Positions 15,451 to 24,433 of a DNA stretch of 64,000 bases are shown here, in pieces. The notes under the pieces are model-generated. The model did not search any database and had not been told where the DNA came from. It worked only from the letters and a program-made list of their open reading frames with translations. The DNA comes from Pseudomonas aegrilactucae. GTDB taxonomy: Bacteria > Pseudomonadota > Gammaproteobacteria > Pseudomonadales > Pseudomonadaceae. Within the stretch, counting starts at the first letter, position 1, and each line of letters starts with the position of its first letter. The translations under genes and the position numbers were made by a program. The stretch covers positions 62,001 through 126,000 of the forward strand of contig NZ_JAHTBI010000010.1 in the NCBI RefSeq assembly GCF_019168305.1, given 5' to 3'.

Positions 15451-18076
15451 GTTCGCAACCGATCAGGTGGCTGATCGCGGCCTTGAGCTTCATCGGCCGC
15501 ACCGGTTTGTGCAGCAGGCTGTGGCCCAGGTCACGGACCTGCTGCTTGAGCTCCACACCGTAGTTGGCAGTGATCATCAGCGCCGGTAGCGGTTTGCTGC
15601 GCCTGGCATTGATCGCCGCCACCGCTTGCAGGCCGTTGCGGTCGTTGTCCAGGTGATAATCGACGATCAACAGGTCGGCCACCGCATGCTCCAGCGCCAC
15701 CTGGCGCGTCAGGTCGGCTTCGCTCAGCGCGGTAGTCACCTCGCACCCCCACTGCTCCAGCAGGCTGCGCATGCCCGCGCAAATCGCCGCATCATTGTCC
15801 AGCACCCAGATACGCGCACCGTCCAGACGCTCGGTCAGGGGTTCGGCCTGCAGTGCCTGCGCTTCACGGCGTGGCGCACGTTTGCTGCGCGGCATCTCGA
15901 TGGCGAACACCGAGCCCTTGCCGGGGGTTGAACGCAGGTGCACACGGTGGCCGAGAATACCGGCGATCTTGTCCACGATCGCCAGCCCCAGGCCCAGCCC
16001 GCGGTCCTGGTCGGGGCGCTGCAGGTCGCCGCGCTTGAACTCCTGGAACACCTCGCTGCACTTGTCCGGCGCGATGCCGATGCCGCTGTCCCACACTTCG
16101 ATGAACACGCGCTGGCCACGCCGCCGGCACCCCAGCAGCACGCGCCCGCTGGGGGTGTAGCGGATGGCGTTGCTGAGCAGGTTGCGCAGGATCCTGGCCA
16201 GCAACTGGATATCGCTGCGCACACGCAAGCCGCAGGGCACGTAGCATAGGCGCAGGCCCTCGCTGGCGGCGGCCTGGGCAAACTCGGCAGCCAGGTTGTC
16301 GAGCAGGTCGCTGACGGCAAAGGTGGCGACATCGGCCTTGATCACCCCGGCATCCAGCTTGCTGATATCGACCAGGGTGCCCAGCAGGCTTTCCACGTCA
16401 TCCAGCGAATTGCTCACGTTGCGCACCAGCGCCGGGCTGGAACTGTTCTGCTCCTGCAGCGCACTGGTGAACAGGCGCGCGGCATTGAGCGGCTGCAGCA
16501 GGTCATGGCTGACCGCCGCCAGAAACTTGGTCTTGGACAGGTTGGCCTGCTCGGCCTCCTGCTTGGCGTCGCGCAGGCGCGCCTCGGCCCGGCGCCGCTC
16601 CTCGATCTCGCGCAGCAGCTGGCCGTTGAGCTGGGTCAGCTCGGCGGTGCGTTCGCGCACCCGCAGTTCGAGGTTCTGGTAGGCCTGGTGCAAGGCTTCG
16701 GCGGTACGCCGACGCTCGGTAATGTCGCGGATCAGCACGAAGATCCCCACCACTTCGCCGTTGGCCAACGGGTTGGGCACGTAGGAGCGCAGCATGTAGC
16801 GTTCCTGGCCATGGGCATTGGTTTCGGCGAATTCGAACGTAACGCTCTCGCCGGCCAGGGCACGCTCCACATAGCTTTCCAGGCGCTGGTAGTGCTCGGC
16901 GCTGTGCACCTCGCGCAGGCTCTGGCCGAGCATCACCCCGCGTGGCCAGCAGTACCACTGCTCGTACACCTTGTTGGTGAACTCGTACACCAGGTCGGCA
17001 TTCAGGTAGGCGATCAATGCCGGCACATGGTCGGTGATCAGGCGGATCCAGCGTTCGCTTTCACTCAGCGCTTCGGCGTGCTGGTAGCGCTCGGTGATGT
17101 CGGTAAAGGTATTGACGAAACCACCGGCCGGCAGCGGATGGGTGCGCACCTCGAGCATGCGCCCGTCGCACAGGCGCTGTTCCAGCTCGTGAATGCTGCG
17201 CCCGTTGCTGTCCAGGCTGGCCGGTGTGAGCAGCGCCAGTTCGCTGTCGCCGATCACTTCGGCAAAGTCGCGGTGCGCGGCGATCGGTGCCAGGCCGCTG
17301 AGTTCGAGAAAACGCCGGTTCCACAGTTCCAGCACGCCATCGGCGTTGACCATCGCCACGCCCTGAGACAGGTTGTCGACGGCACGTTGCAGCAGGTGGG
17401 ATTTTTGCGCGACGGCCTGTTCGCGGCGATGGGTCTCGCTACGCTTGAGCTCGGTGATGTCGGTAAACAGCATGACCCGCCCGCCGCCCTGGGTCGGCCG
17501 CTCGCTGACCTGCAACCAGCGCCCGCCCTGCAGGCGATACAACAGGTGTTCGGCAGTGGCGCCGCGTTGCTCCTCGCTGAACAGCCCGGTGCTCTGCATC
17601 AGCCGCTTGACCTCGGCCAGGCGCATGCCGCTGATGATGCGGATGCGGCTGTTGGCCCAGAACGCCTTGAAGCGCTGGTTGAACAGTACGATGCGCTGTT
17701 GCGGGTCGAACAGCACGAAGGCGTCGGAAATGCTCTCGATGGCGTCCACCAGGTGCTGGTGGGCTGTTTCGGCACGTAGCCGGGCCTCGCTGAGCAGGTG
17801 GTTGCTGGCCTTGAGTTCGGCCATGGCCTGGTTGAGCGCGTCGGTGCGTTCGCGCACCTGTTCGGCCAGCACCACCGAGTGCTGGAACGCCGCGTAGGCG
17901 TCGTCAGGGCGCGCTGCACCGGACTCCTGGCGCTCGATCAAGGCGGCGTTGATGCGCTGCAGCTTGCAGTTCTGGTGCTGCAGCCGGGCGATCAGTCCGG
18001 CCTGTTCAGACGCCACGCCGGGCTCGTGGCTGTCCGATGGCAACACCGGTGAAGGTCTGGTTGATGTGCATGCCAT
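15428..18076 (-). CDS. nahK: Hybrid sensor histidine kinase NahK/ErcS'-like
   Basis: 882-residue soluble hybrid kinase. Order of domains: N-terminal coiled coil, three PAS domains (about 110-220, 235-340, 350-465), coiled coil, HisKA with H-box SHDLLQPLNAARLF (phosphorylated His524), HATPase with GLGLGLAIVDK, and a receiver domain with Asp806 in LLIVDYHLD. No membrane segments. Its start overlaps the end of nosP by 71 bases; a GTG at 18014-18016 would shorten the overlap to 11 bases. In P. aeruginosa the NO sensor NosP is encoded with NahK and inhibits it, linking NO to the HptB phosphorelay and biofilm dispersal. Location next to the PQQ alcohol dehydrogenase cluster matches the ercS' position in that species. 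Confidence 0.9.
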   Translation of the reverse strand: MACTSTRPSPVLPSDSHEPGVASEQAGLIARLQHQNCKLQRINAALIERQESGAARPDDAYAAFQHSVVLAEQVRERTDALNQAMAELKASNHLLSEARLRAETAHQHLVDAIESISDAFVLFDPQQRIVLFNQRFKAFWANSRIRIISGMRLAEVKRLMQSTGLFSEEQRGATAEHLLYRLQGGRWLQVSERPTQGGGRVMLFTDITELKRSETHRREQAVAQKSHLLQRAVDNLSQGVAMVNADGVLELWNRRFLELSGLAPIAAHRDFAEVIGDSELALLTPASLDSNGRSIHELEQRLCDGRMLEVRTHPLPAGGFVNTFTDITERYQHAEALSESERWIRLITDHVPALIAYLNADLVYEFTNKVYEQWYCWPRGVMLGQSLREVHSAEHYQRLESYVERALAGESVTFEFAETNAHGQERYMLRSYVPNPLANGEVVGIFVLIRDITERRRTAEALHQAYQNLELRVRERTAELTQLNGQLLREIEERRRAEARLRDAKQEAEQANLSKTKFLAAVSHDLLQPLNAARLFTSALQEQNSSSPALVRNVSNSLDDVESLLGTLVDISKLDAGVIKADVATFAVSDLLDNLAAEFAQAAASEGLRLCYVPCGLRVRSDIQLLARILRNLLSNAIRYTPSGRVLLGCRRRGQRVFIEVWDSGIGIAPDKCSEVFQEFKRGDLQRPDQDRGLGLGLAIVDKIAGILGHRVHLRSTPGKGSVFAIEMPRSKRAPRREAQALQAEPLTERLDGARIWVLDNDAAICAGMRSLLEQWGCEVTTALSEADLTRQVALEHAVADLLIVDYHLDNDRNGLQAVAAINARRSKPLPALMITANYGVELKQQVRDLGHSLLHKPVRPMKLKAAISHLIGCELSVPAAH

Positions 18077-19169
18077 TGAACTGTTCTCCGTAGGAGTTGA
18101 AACCCACCACTGGCTGTTGCTTCAGGAAGTCACCCACCGCGTCGAGTTCGGCGCTGCCTTGCAGTTCCAGGCGGCGCAGGAAGCAGTCGCAGCCGATAGT
18201 CAGCAGCAGCGGCCCGAGACGTTCGCGCAAGCCGTCGAAGAGCGTACGCAGGTTGGGCAGCAAGGGGCCTGGTTGCATGGCAGTGAGCACGATGCCGTTT
18301 TCCACGGCGCAGTAGAAACTCAGGCTGCCGTCGTCGTGCACCTGCTGGATGGCACGCACGTAGTAACGATCGTTGATGCGCACCGCCAGCGGGTGTGCGG
18401 CGAAGGTGCGGTGGTCGAGTTCGTCGGCAGGCAAGCCGGTCAAGGCGGCGTACTCCTGCGCGGCGGGCTCGGCATTCAGTTCATAGACCCGGCGCAAAGT
18501 ACTGTCGGCGCGGGTGACCACCAACTTCTCCTGGCGCGGCTGAATGTGGTGCGTGGTGAATACCTCGAAATCCAGGCAGGTGTTGACCAGCAGCATCACG
18601 GCGGCGCTGCTGTGGAAGGCACCGTCGAAGTACACATGGGTGTGGTGCAAGTAGTTGTCGTCGCCGGCCGAGCCGCCAAAATGCGGGATATCGCCCAGGG
18701 CCGCGCTGAGGGCGGCCAGCACGGTCTCTTCGCGGCTGGACAAACCGTCGAGCAGGGTCAGGGCGAAACTGTGGCCCTTGATTGGCGCCAGGGTATTGCT
18801 GCGACAGGTGCCGACCAGACGTTCGATCATCTGCTGGGCGTCGATCAGGCTGAAGTGCTGCATGGGCGCGATCAGTTCGGCGGCGATCGAGAACTGCCGG
18901 TGGTCGAAGCCCAGCGCGGTGATGCAGCCGCGACCGTAGCCTTCGGGGGTGATCTCGCCGGCGCTGGTGCAGCCGGCCAGGCGGATGCCGCCCAGGCTTT
19001 GCTGCAGGGCCTGGGCCAGGGCGGGTAGATCGTATTCGGCGGAACAGAAGAACAGCACGAAACCCAGGTGCGGGTGCAGCAGTTGGCGGGCGAGGTCTTG
19101 CGCGGCCTCTTCGGCGACGCTGGCGCGCGAAACGGCGCTGACGATGCCCTCGGCGGGGGGATGGTGCAT
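18006..19169 (-). CDS. nosP: NosP-like FIST-domain nitric oxide sensor
   Basis: 387 residues with FIST N (from about residue 30, LGFVLFFCSAEYDLPALAQALQ, AGCTSAGEITPEGY, FGGSAGDDN) and FIST C (about 215-360, VENGIVLTAMQPG, ending NSYGEQFNGMHINQTFTG). Known NosP proteins bind haem and NO through this fold and control the co-encoded histidine kinase. The ATG at 19167-19169 is chosen because GGAGG lies five bases upstream; an earlier GTG at 19200-19202 has none. It overlaps nahK, so the two products are made together. A candidate operator CTACTTGGGTAGTG lies 67 bases upstream. Confidence 0.9.
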   Translation of the reverse strand: MHHPPAEGIVSAVSRASVAEEAAQDLARQLLHPHLGFVLFFCSAEYDLPALAQALQQSLGGIRLAGCTSAGEITPEGYGRGCITALGFDHRQFSIAAELIAPMQHFSLIDAQQMIERLVGTCRSNTLAPIKGHSFALTLLDGLSSREETVLAALSAALGDIPHFGGSAGDDNYLHHTHVYFDGAFHSSAAVMLLVNTCLDFEVFTTHHIQPRQEKLVVTRADSTLRRVYELNAEPAAQEYAALTGLPADELDHRTFAAHPLAVRINDRYYVRAIQQVHDDGSLSFYCAVENGIVLTAMQPGPLLPNLRTLFDGLRERLGPLLLTIGCDCFLRRLELQGSAELDAVGDFLKQQPVVGFNSYGEQFNGMHINQTFTGVAIGQPRARRGV

Positions 19170-19235
19170 GAAGGCCTCCGGCGGGGGCATGGGCGGGTGC
19201 ACTCAGTGTACGAAGGGGTTGGAGAGGGTCGAATG

Positions 19236-19249
19236 CTACTTGGGTAGTG
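19236..19249. promoter_or_regulatory. Candidate inverted-repeat operator upstream of nosP
   Basis: CTACT-TGG-GTAGTG, a short dyad 67 bases upstream of the nosP start. The half-sites match those of CTACTCCCTTGGTAGTAG upstream of the PQQ dehydrogenase gene, but the spacer is three bases shorter, so shared binding by the same factor is only a possibility. Confidence 0.35.
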
Positions 19250-19434
19250 GGTGGGGGTGGCATTGGTTGTAGGTTTGTCATGGCCCTGCCCATGATGCAA
19301 AGATGCAGACTGGGCCTGCAGTTTTGCCGATTGTCACAGGCAAAATTGCACTGTTACGATCCTTCGATCCTTGAACACGCGTCCACGCCGCAACAAATCA
19401 TGTGGAAAATCAATAACAAAGCAGGGAGACAGCG

Positions 19435-20505
19435 ATGACCGCGCACGCTCAAGCCTCGGTCGATACCCCCGTACTGGCCGAAGTTCGCAACCATATCGGT
19501 CACTTGACCCTCAACCGCCCCGCCGGCCTCAACGCCCTCACGTTGAGCATGGTGCGCCAGTTGCAATCTGCGCTCGATGCCTGGGCCGCCGACCCGAACG
19601 TGCGCGCCGTGGTGCTTCGCGGTGAAGGTCCCAAGGGGTTCTGTGCCGGCGGCGACATCCGTTCGCTGTACGACAGCTTCAAGGCAGGAGACAGCCTGCA
19701 CCGCGACTTTTTCGTCGAGGAGTACGCGCTGGACCTGTGCATTCATCATTACCGCAAGCCCATCGTGGCGCTGATGGACGGCTTCACCCTGGGCGGCGGC
19801 ATGGGCCTGGCCCAGGGCGCGGAACTGCGCGTGGTCACCGAGCGCAGCCGCCTGGCGATGCCCGAAACCGGCATCGGCTACTTCCCGGACGTGGGCGGCA
19901 GCTACTTTCTTTCGCGTATCGCCGGCGAGCTGGGGATTTACCTGGGCGTCAGCGGCGTGCAGATACAGGCCGCCGATGCGTTGTACTGCGGGCTGGCCGA
20001 CTGGTATGTCGACAGCGCCAGGCTCCCGGCCCTGGACGAGCGGCTCGACAGCCTGAAGTGGAGCGATCACCCGCTCAAGGACCTGCAGGGTGTGCTGGCC
20101 AAGCTTGGCACCCAGGCCCTCGACAACCCGCCCCTGGCCGCCCTGCGCCCGGCCATCGATCATTTCTTCGCGCTGCCCGATGTGGGGAGCATCATGGAGC
20201 AGTTGCGTGCCGTCACGGTTGCCGACAGCCATGACTGGGCGCTCAAGACCGCCGACCTGCTGGCCACCCGCTCGCCCCTGGCGATGGCCGTGACCCTGCA
20301 GATGCTGCGGCGCGGTCGACAACTGAGCCTGGAAGACTGCTTTGCCATGGAGCTGCACCTGGACCGCCAGTGGTTCGAGCATGGCGACCTGATCGAGGGC
20401 GTGCGTGCACTGATCATCGACAAGGACAAGCAACCGCGCTGGAACCCTGCCACCGTCGCCGCGCTGTCGCGCGCGCGGGTGGATCAATTCTTCGAAGGCC
20501 TGTGA
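19435..20505 (+). CDS. Enoyl-CoA hydratase/isomerase family protein, probable 3-hydroxyisobutyryl-CoA hydrolase
   Basis: Crotonase-fold enzyme of 356 residues, longer than ordinary enoyl-CoA hydratases (about 260) and matching the HIBYL-CoA hydrolase subgroup. Oxyanion-hole motif [13 protein letters not shown] at about residues 77-89, then [18 protein letters not shown] and the active-site [20 protein letters not shown]. The C-terminal extension with [25 protein letters not shown] is typical. It would release 3-hydroxyisobutyrate in valine breakdown. GGGAG precedes the ATG. The acyl-CoA dehydrogenase gene starts 16 bases later, supporting a valine role. Confidence 0.9.
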   Translation: MTAHAQASVDTPVLAEVRNHIGHLTLNRPAGLNALTLSMVRQLQSALDAWAADPNVRAVVLRGEGPKGFCAGGDIRSLYDSFKAGDSLHRDFFVEEYALDLCIHHYRKPIVALMDGFTLGGGMGLAQGAELRVVTERSRLAMPETGIGYFPDVGGSYFLSRIAGELGIYLGVSGVQIQAADALYCGLADWYVDSARLPALDERLDSLKWSDHPLKDLQGVLAKLGTQALDNPPLAALRPAIDHFFALPDVGSIMEQLRAVTVADSHDWALKTADLLATRSPLAMAVTLQMLRRGRQLSLEDCFAMELHLDRQWFEHGDLIEGVRALIIDKDKQPRWNPATVAALSRARVDQFFEGL

Positions 20506-20521
20506 AGGCCGGAGTACGCAC

Positions 20522-21673
20522 ATGCAAGACCTGGAACTGACTGAAGAACAGATCATGATCCGCGACATGGCGCGCGACTTCGCCCGTGGCGAGATCGCCC
20601 CGCACGCGCAGGCCTGGGAAAAGGCCGGCTGGATCGACGATGGCGTGGTGGCCAAGATGGGCGAGCTGGGCCTGTTGGGCATGGTGGTGCCCGACCAGTG
20701 GGGCGGCAGTTACACCGACTACGTGGCGTATGCGCTGGCGGTGGAAGAGATCGCGGCCGGCGATGGCGCCACCGGTGCGCTGATGAGCATTCACAACTCG
20801 GTGGGCTGCGGCCCCCTGCTCGCCTATGGCAGCGATGAACAGCAACACACCTGGCTGGAGCGCCTGGCCACCGGCCAGGTGATCGGCTGTTTCTGCCTGA
20901 CCGAGCCGCAGGCGGGTTCAGAGGCGCACAACCTGCGTACCCGGGCTGAGTGGGTGGGCGATGAGTGGGTGATCAACGGCGCCAAGCAGTTCGTGAGCAA
21001 TGCCCGACGTGCGGGGCTGGCCATCGTGTTTGCGGTGACCGACCCCGAGCTTGGCAAGAAAGGCCTGTCGGCGTTTCTGGTGCCGACCGACAACCCTGGC
21101 TTCGTGGTGGACCGCAGTGAGCACAAGATGGGCATTCGGGCATCGGATACCTGTGCGGTGACGTTGAACAACTGCCGCATCCCGGCTGCCAACCTGCTGG
21201 GCGAGCGTGGCAAGGGGTTGGCCATTGCGCTGTCCAACCTGGAAGGCGGTCGTATCGGCATTGCTGCCCAGGCGCTGGGGATTGCGCGGGCGGCGTTCGA
21301 GGCGGCGCTGGTGTATTCGCGTGACCGCATCCAGTTCGGCAAGCCGATCAACGAGCACCAGAGCATTGCCAACCTGCTGGCGGACATGCAGGTGCAGATC
21401 AATGCGGCACGCTTGCTGATCCTGCATGCGGCGCGCCTGCGCAGTGCGGGCAAGCCGTGCCTGAGCGAGGCGTCGCAGGCCAAGCTGTTTGCCTCGGAGA
21501 TGGCGGAACGGGTGTGCTCCAAGGCGATCCAGGTGCATGGCGGGTATGGGTACCTGGAGGATTACCCGGTGGAGCGCTACTACCGGGATGCAAGGATCAC
21601 GCAGATCTATGAGGGATCGAGCGAGATTCAGCGGATGTTGATTGCCAGAGAACTGAAGCACTACCCGTTGTAG
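20522..21673 (+). CDS. Acyl-CoA dehydrogenase, probable isobutyryl/short-branched-chain type
   Basis: FAD enzyme of 383 residues, the usual length. The three-domain layout is complete: N-terminal helices from [19 protein letters not shown]/substrate stretch [13 protein letters not shown] near residue 125, middle beta domain, and the C-terminal [43 protein letters not shown], where the catalytic glutamate of short-chain dehydrogenases (YEGSSEIQ) is present. Neighbouring HIBYL-CoA hydrolase suggests isobutyryl-CoA as substrate in valine degradation. It is translated from an ATG with GGAG (AGGCCGGAG) seven bases upstream. Confidence 0.92.
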   Translation: MQDLELTEEQIMIRDMARDFARGEIAPHAQAWEKAGWIDDGVVAKMGELGLLGMVVPDQWGGSYTDYVAYALAVEEIAAGDGATGALMSIHNSVGCGPLLAYGSDEQQHTWLERLATGQVIGCFCLTEPQAGSEAHNLRTRAEWVGDEWVINGAKQFVSNARRAGLAIVFAVTDPELGKKGLSAFLVPTDNPGFVVDRSEHKMGIRASDTCAVTLNNCRIPAANLLGERGKGLAIALSNLEGGRIGIAAQALGIARAAFEAALVYSRDRIQFGKPINEHQSIANLLADMQVQINAARLLILHAARLRSAGKPCLSEASQAKLFASEMAERVCSKAIQVHGGYGYLEDYPVERYYRDARITQIYEGSSEIQRMLIARELKHYPL

Positions 21674-21685
21674 AGGCGCAAGGGC

Positions 21686-21711
21686 GCGGCGCTTGACCTC
21701 AAGAGCGCCGC
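21686..21711. terminator. Hairpin between convergent genes
   Basis: Perfect 8-base stem GCGGCGCT / AGCGCCGC with a ten-base loop, in the 46-base gap between the acyl-CoA dehydrogenase gene and the convergent cytochrome gene. No U-run follows on either strand, so terminator function is uncertain. Confidence 0.45.
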
Positions 21712-21719
21712 ACATGCCG

Positions 21720-22157
21720 CTACTCCTCCACGTGCACACTGTCCAGGTACGTGCGCACGGCCCACAACGCCTCCTGACTCAGGTAGTCGGCCATCTTGGG
21801 CATGTACACGCGCCCGTCGCGCACCGCACCGTTGCGCACGCGCTCGACAAACCACTCGTCACCCGCCTCGCCTACATCGAGCAGGCGCAAGTCCGGCGCG
21901 ATGCCGCCCGACTTGGCTTCAAGGCCATGACAGGCCGCGCAGTTCTGGTTGTAGGCCGAGGCACCGATTTCAACCGCCTCGTTGTGGTCCTTGCTGTTGC
22001 GGTAGGGGTTTTCGGTACGCCATTGGTCACCGAGCTTTTCCAGGTTGCCGGTGTTGACCGCGGTAGGGGTCACGTTGCCATGGGCGAACACTGCCCCGGT
22101 ACTCATCAGGCCGGTAACCAGCACGGCGCTCATCCAGGCGTTCTTCACTGTTGTCAT
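21720..22157 (-). CDS. pedF: Cytochrome c550, electron acceptor of PQQ alcohol dehydrogenase (PedF/ExaB-like)
   Basis: 145-residue periplasmic c-type cytochrome. A signal peptide (VKNAWMSAVLVTGLMSTGAVFA) is followed by a single haem site CAACH near residues 72-76, and a candidate axial methionine in YMPKMADYL near residue 120. GAPDLRL-type sequence (GIAPDLRLLDV) lies between them. Relatives in Pseudomonas accept electrons from the PQQ ethanol dehydrogenase. It is divergent from that dehydrogenase gene across 275 bases. Candidate regulatory dyad CTACT...AGTAG lies in this shared region but nearer the dehydrogenase. Confidence 0.92.
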   Translation of the reverse strand: MTTVKNAWMSAVLVTGLMSTGAVFAHGNVTPTAVNTGNLEKLGDQWRTENPYRNSKDHNEAVEIGASAYNQNCAACHGLEAKSGGIAPDLRLLDVGEAGDEWFVERVRNGAVRDGRVYMPKMADYLSQEALWAVRTYLDSVHVEE

Positions 22158-22282
22158 TGTTCTGCCCTCGACGGCTGCATTATCTGTACGGTTTGCACGC
22201 AGGCACCCCGCTGTTCAAAGGTGCTGCCGGGCATCTTAGGAACCGTGGCGTGCCACCCCCATGCTGCTTTGGTGGCCGCGTG

Positions 22283-22300
22283 CTACTCCCTTGGTAGTAG
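22283..22300. promoter_or_regulatory. Palindromic operator candidate CTACTCCCTTGGTAGTAG
   Basis: An 18-base dyad, half-sites CTACT and AGTAG, 133 bases upstream of the PQQ dehydrogenase ATG. A similar CTACT-N5-GGTACT sequence lies at 25784-25800, between the two response-regulator genes. Both regulator genes belong to the alcohol-oxidation cluster, so a LuxR-type regulator (AgmR family) is the natural candidate to bind here. This is inference from position and symmetry. Confidence 0.5.
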
Positions 22301-22432
22301 GGCTTGTGGGGCAGTGCCAAATCATGCACCGGCTGGGACATTTTCCCGGCCAGGGCGGGAGTTTTTCCGTATCACCGCAGGCGCTGGCGTCCCAGTCTAT
22401 GCAGGCCAAAACCTCCATTGGGAACACCCACC

Positions 22433-24301
22433 ATGACAATAAGATCGTTACCCGCCGCGCCTTCCCCTCTGTCTCTGGCCGTGCAGGCCGTGCTGCTGGT
22501 CGGCGCCATGGCACTGGCCCCGGCCGCCTCGGCCAAGCCGGTGACCTGGGAAGACATCGCCGACGACCACCTCAACACCCAGAACGTGCTGCAGTACGGC
22601 ATGGGCACCAATGCCCAGCGCTGGAGCCCGCTGGCCCAGGTCAACGACAAGAACGTGTTCAAGCTGACCCCGGCCTGGTCGTACTCGTTCGGCGATGAAA
22701 AACAGCGCGGCCAGGAGTCGCAGGCGATCATCAACGACGGCGTGATCTACGTCACCGGTTCCTACTCGCGGGTGTTCGCGCTGGATGCCAAGACCGGCAA
22801 GCGCCTGTGGACCTACAACCATCGCCTGCCGGACAACATTCGCCCGTGCTGTGACGTGGTCAACCGCGGCGCCGCGATCTTCGGCGACAAGATCTACTTC
22901 GGCACCCTGGATGCGCGCGTGATCGCGCTGAACAAGGACACCGGCAAGGTGGTGTGGAACAAGAAGTTCGGCGACCACAGCGCCGGCTACACCATGACCG
23001 GCGCCCCCACCCTGGTCAAAGACCAGAAGAGCGGCAAGGTGCTGCTGATTCACGGCAGCTCCGGTGACGAATTCGGCGTGGTCGGCCAGCTGTTTGCGCG
23101 TGACCCGGACACCGGCGAGGAAGTGTGGATGCGCCCCTTCGTGGAAGGCCACATGGGCCGCATGAACGGCAAGGACAGCACCCCTACCGGTGACGTCAAG
23201 GCGCCGTCCTGGCCGAACGACCCCACCACCGAAACCGGCAAGGTGGAGGCCTGGAGCCACGGCGGTGGCGCCCCGTGGCAGAGCGCAAGCTTCGATGCCG
23301 AAACCAATACCATCATCGTCGGCGCCGGCAACCCCGGCCCCTGGAACACCTGGGCGCGCACCGCCAAGGACGGCAACCCGCACGACTACGACAGCCTGTA
23401 CACCTCGGGCCAGGTGGGCGTCGACGCCACCACCGGCGAGGTCAAGTGGTTCTATCAGCACACCCCCAACGATGCCTGGGATTTCTCCGGCAACAACGAG
23501 CTGGTGCTGTTCGACTACAAGGACAAGGACGGCAAGCAGTACAAGGCCACTGCCCACGCCGACCGCAACGGTTTCTTCTATGTGGTGGACCGCACCAACG
23601 GCAAGCTGAAGAACGCCTTCCCGTTCGCCGACAACATCACCTGGGCCAGCCATATCGACCTCAAGACCGGGCGCCCGGTGGAGAACCCTGGCCAGCGCCC
23701 AGCCAAGCCTGAACCGGGCCAGACCAAGGGCAAGCCGGTCGAAGTGTCGCCGCCGTTCCTGGGGGGCAAGAACTGGAACCCGATGGCCTACAGCCAGGAC
23801 ACCGGCCTGTTCTACGTGCCGTCCAACCAGTGGAAAGAGGAATACTGGACCGAGGAGGTCAATTACAAGAAAGGCTCGGCCTACCTGGGCATGGGCTTTC
23901 GCATCAAGCGCATGTACGAGGACCACGTCGGTTCGTTGCGCGCCATGGACCCCACCACCGGCAAGATGGTGTGGGAGCACAAGGAGCGCCTGCCGCTGTG
24001 GGCCGGTGTGCTGGCGACCAAGGGCAACCTGGTGTTCACCGGCACGGGCGACGGCTACTTCAAGGCGTTCAACGCCAAGACGGGCGAGGAGCTGTGGAAG
24101 TTCCAGACCGGCAGCGGCATCGTGTCGCCGCCCATTACCTGGGACCAGGACGGCGAGCAGTACATCGGCGTGACCGTAGGCTACGGCGGCGCGGTGCCGT
24201 TGTGGGGCGGCGACATGGCCGAACTGACCAAGCCGGTGGCACAGGGCGGGTCGTTCTGGGTGTTCAAGATCCCGGCGTGGGACAAGACGGCCCAGCGTTG
24301 A
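22433..24301 (+). CDS. pedE: PQQ-dependent ethanol-type alcohol dehydrogenase (calcium type)
   Basis: Periplasmic quinoprotein of 622 residues that oxidises primary alcohols and passes electrons to cytochrome c550. It has a signal peptide ending PAASA, eight-bladed propeller repeats (VFALDAKTGKRLWTY, VIALNKDTGKVVWN, LRAMDPTTGKMVWEH, FKAFNAKTGEELWKF), and the vicinal disulfide Cys139-Cys140 in IRPCCDVV. The catalytic Asp is Asp350 in WDFSGNNE. Two residues on is Ser352, not the aspartate that marks lanthanide-dependent enzymes, so this should use calcium (PedE/ExaA rather than PedH). The weak ribosome site before the ATG contrasts with the usual strong expression of this enzyme. Confidence 0.95.
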   Translation: MTIRSLPAAPSPLSLAVQAVLLVGAMALAPAASAKPVTWEDIADDHLNTQNVLQYGMGTNAQRWSPLAQVNDKNVFKLTPAWSYSFGDEKQRGQESQAIINDGVIYVTGSYSRVFALDAKTGKRLWTYNHRLPDNIRPCCDVVNRGAAIFGDKIYFGTLDARVIALNKDTGKVVWNKKFGDHSAGYTMTGAPTLVKDQKSGKVLLIHGSSGDEFGVVGQLFARDPDTGEEVWMRPFVEGHMGRMNGKDSTPTGDVKAPSWPNDPTTETGKVEAWSHGGGAPWQSASFDAETNTIIVGAGNPGPWNTWARTAKDGNPHDYDSLYTSGQVGVDATTGEVKWFYQHTPNDAWDFSGNNELVLFDYKDKDGKQYKATAHADRNGFFYVVDRTNGKLKNAFPFADNITWASHIDLKTGRPVENPGQRPAKPEPGQTKGKPVEVSPPFLGGKNWNPMAYSQDTGLFYVPSNQWKEEYWTEEVNYKKGSAYLGMGFRIKRMYEDHVGSLRAMDPTTGKMVWEHKERLPLWAGVLATKGNLVFTGTGDGYFKAFNAKTGEELWKFQTGSGIVSPPITWDQDGEQYIGVTVGYGGAVPLWGGDMAELTKPVAQGGSFWVFKIPAWDKTAQR

Positions 24302-24331
24302 TCTAGCCAGAGGGGCGTTCTGCGGCGCCCC

Positions 24332-24405
24332 CTTCGCTGGCAAGCCAGCTCCCACAGGGTTTTGTGAGCACTGCAGAACCCTGTGGGAGCTGGCTTGCCA
24401 GCGAA
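24332..24405. repeat. REP doublet, copy 3
   Basis: TTCGCTGGCAAGCCAGC with CCCACAGGGT arm, then the exact inverse ACCCTGTGGG with GCTGGCTTGCCAGCGAA. This is the most symmetrical of the three pairs in the window, and lies between the dehydrogenase and pentapeptide-repeat genes. Confidence 0.92.
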
Positions 24406-24433
24406 TGCATGTTCACTGCCCAAGGAGATTCCC

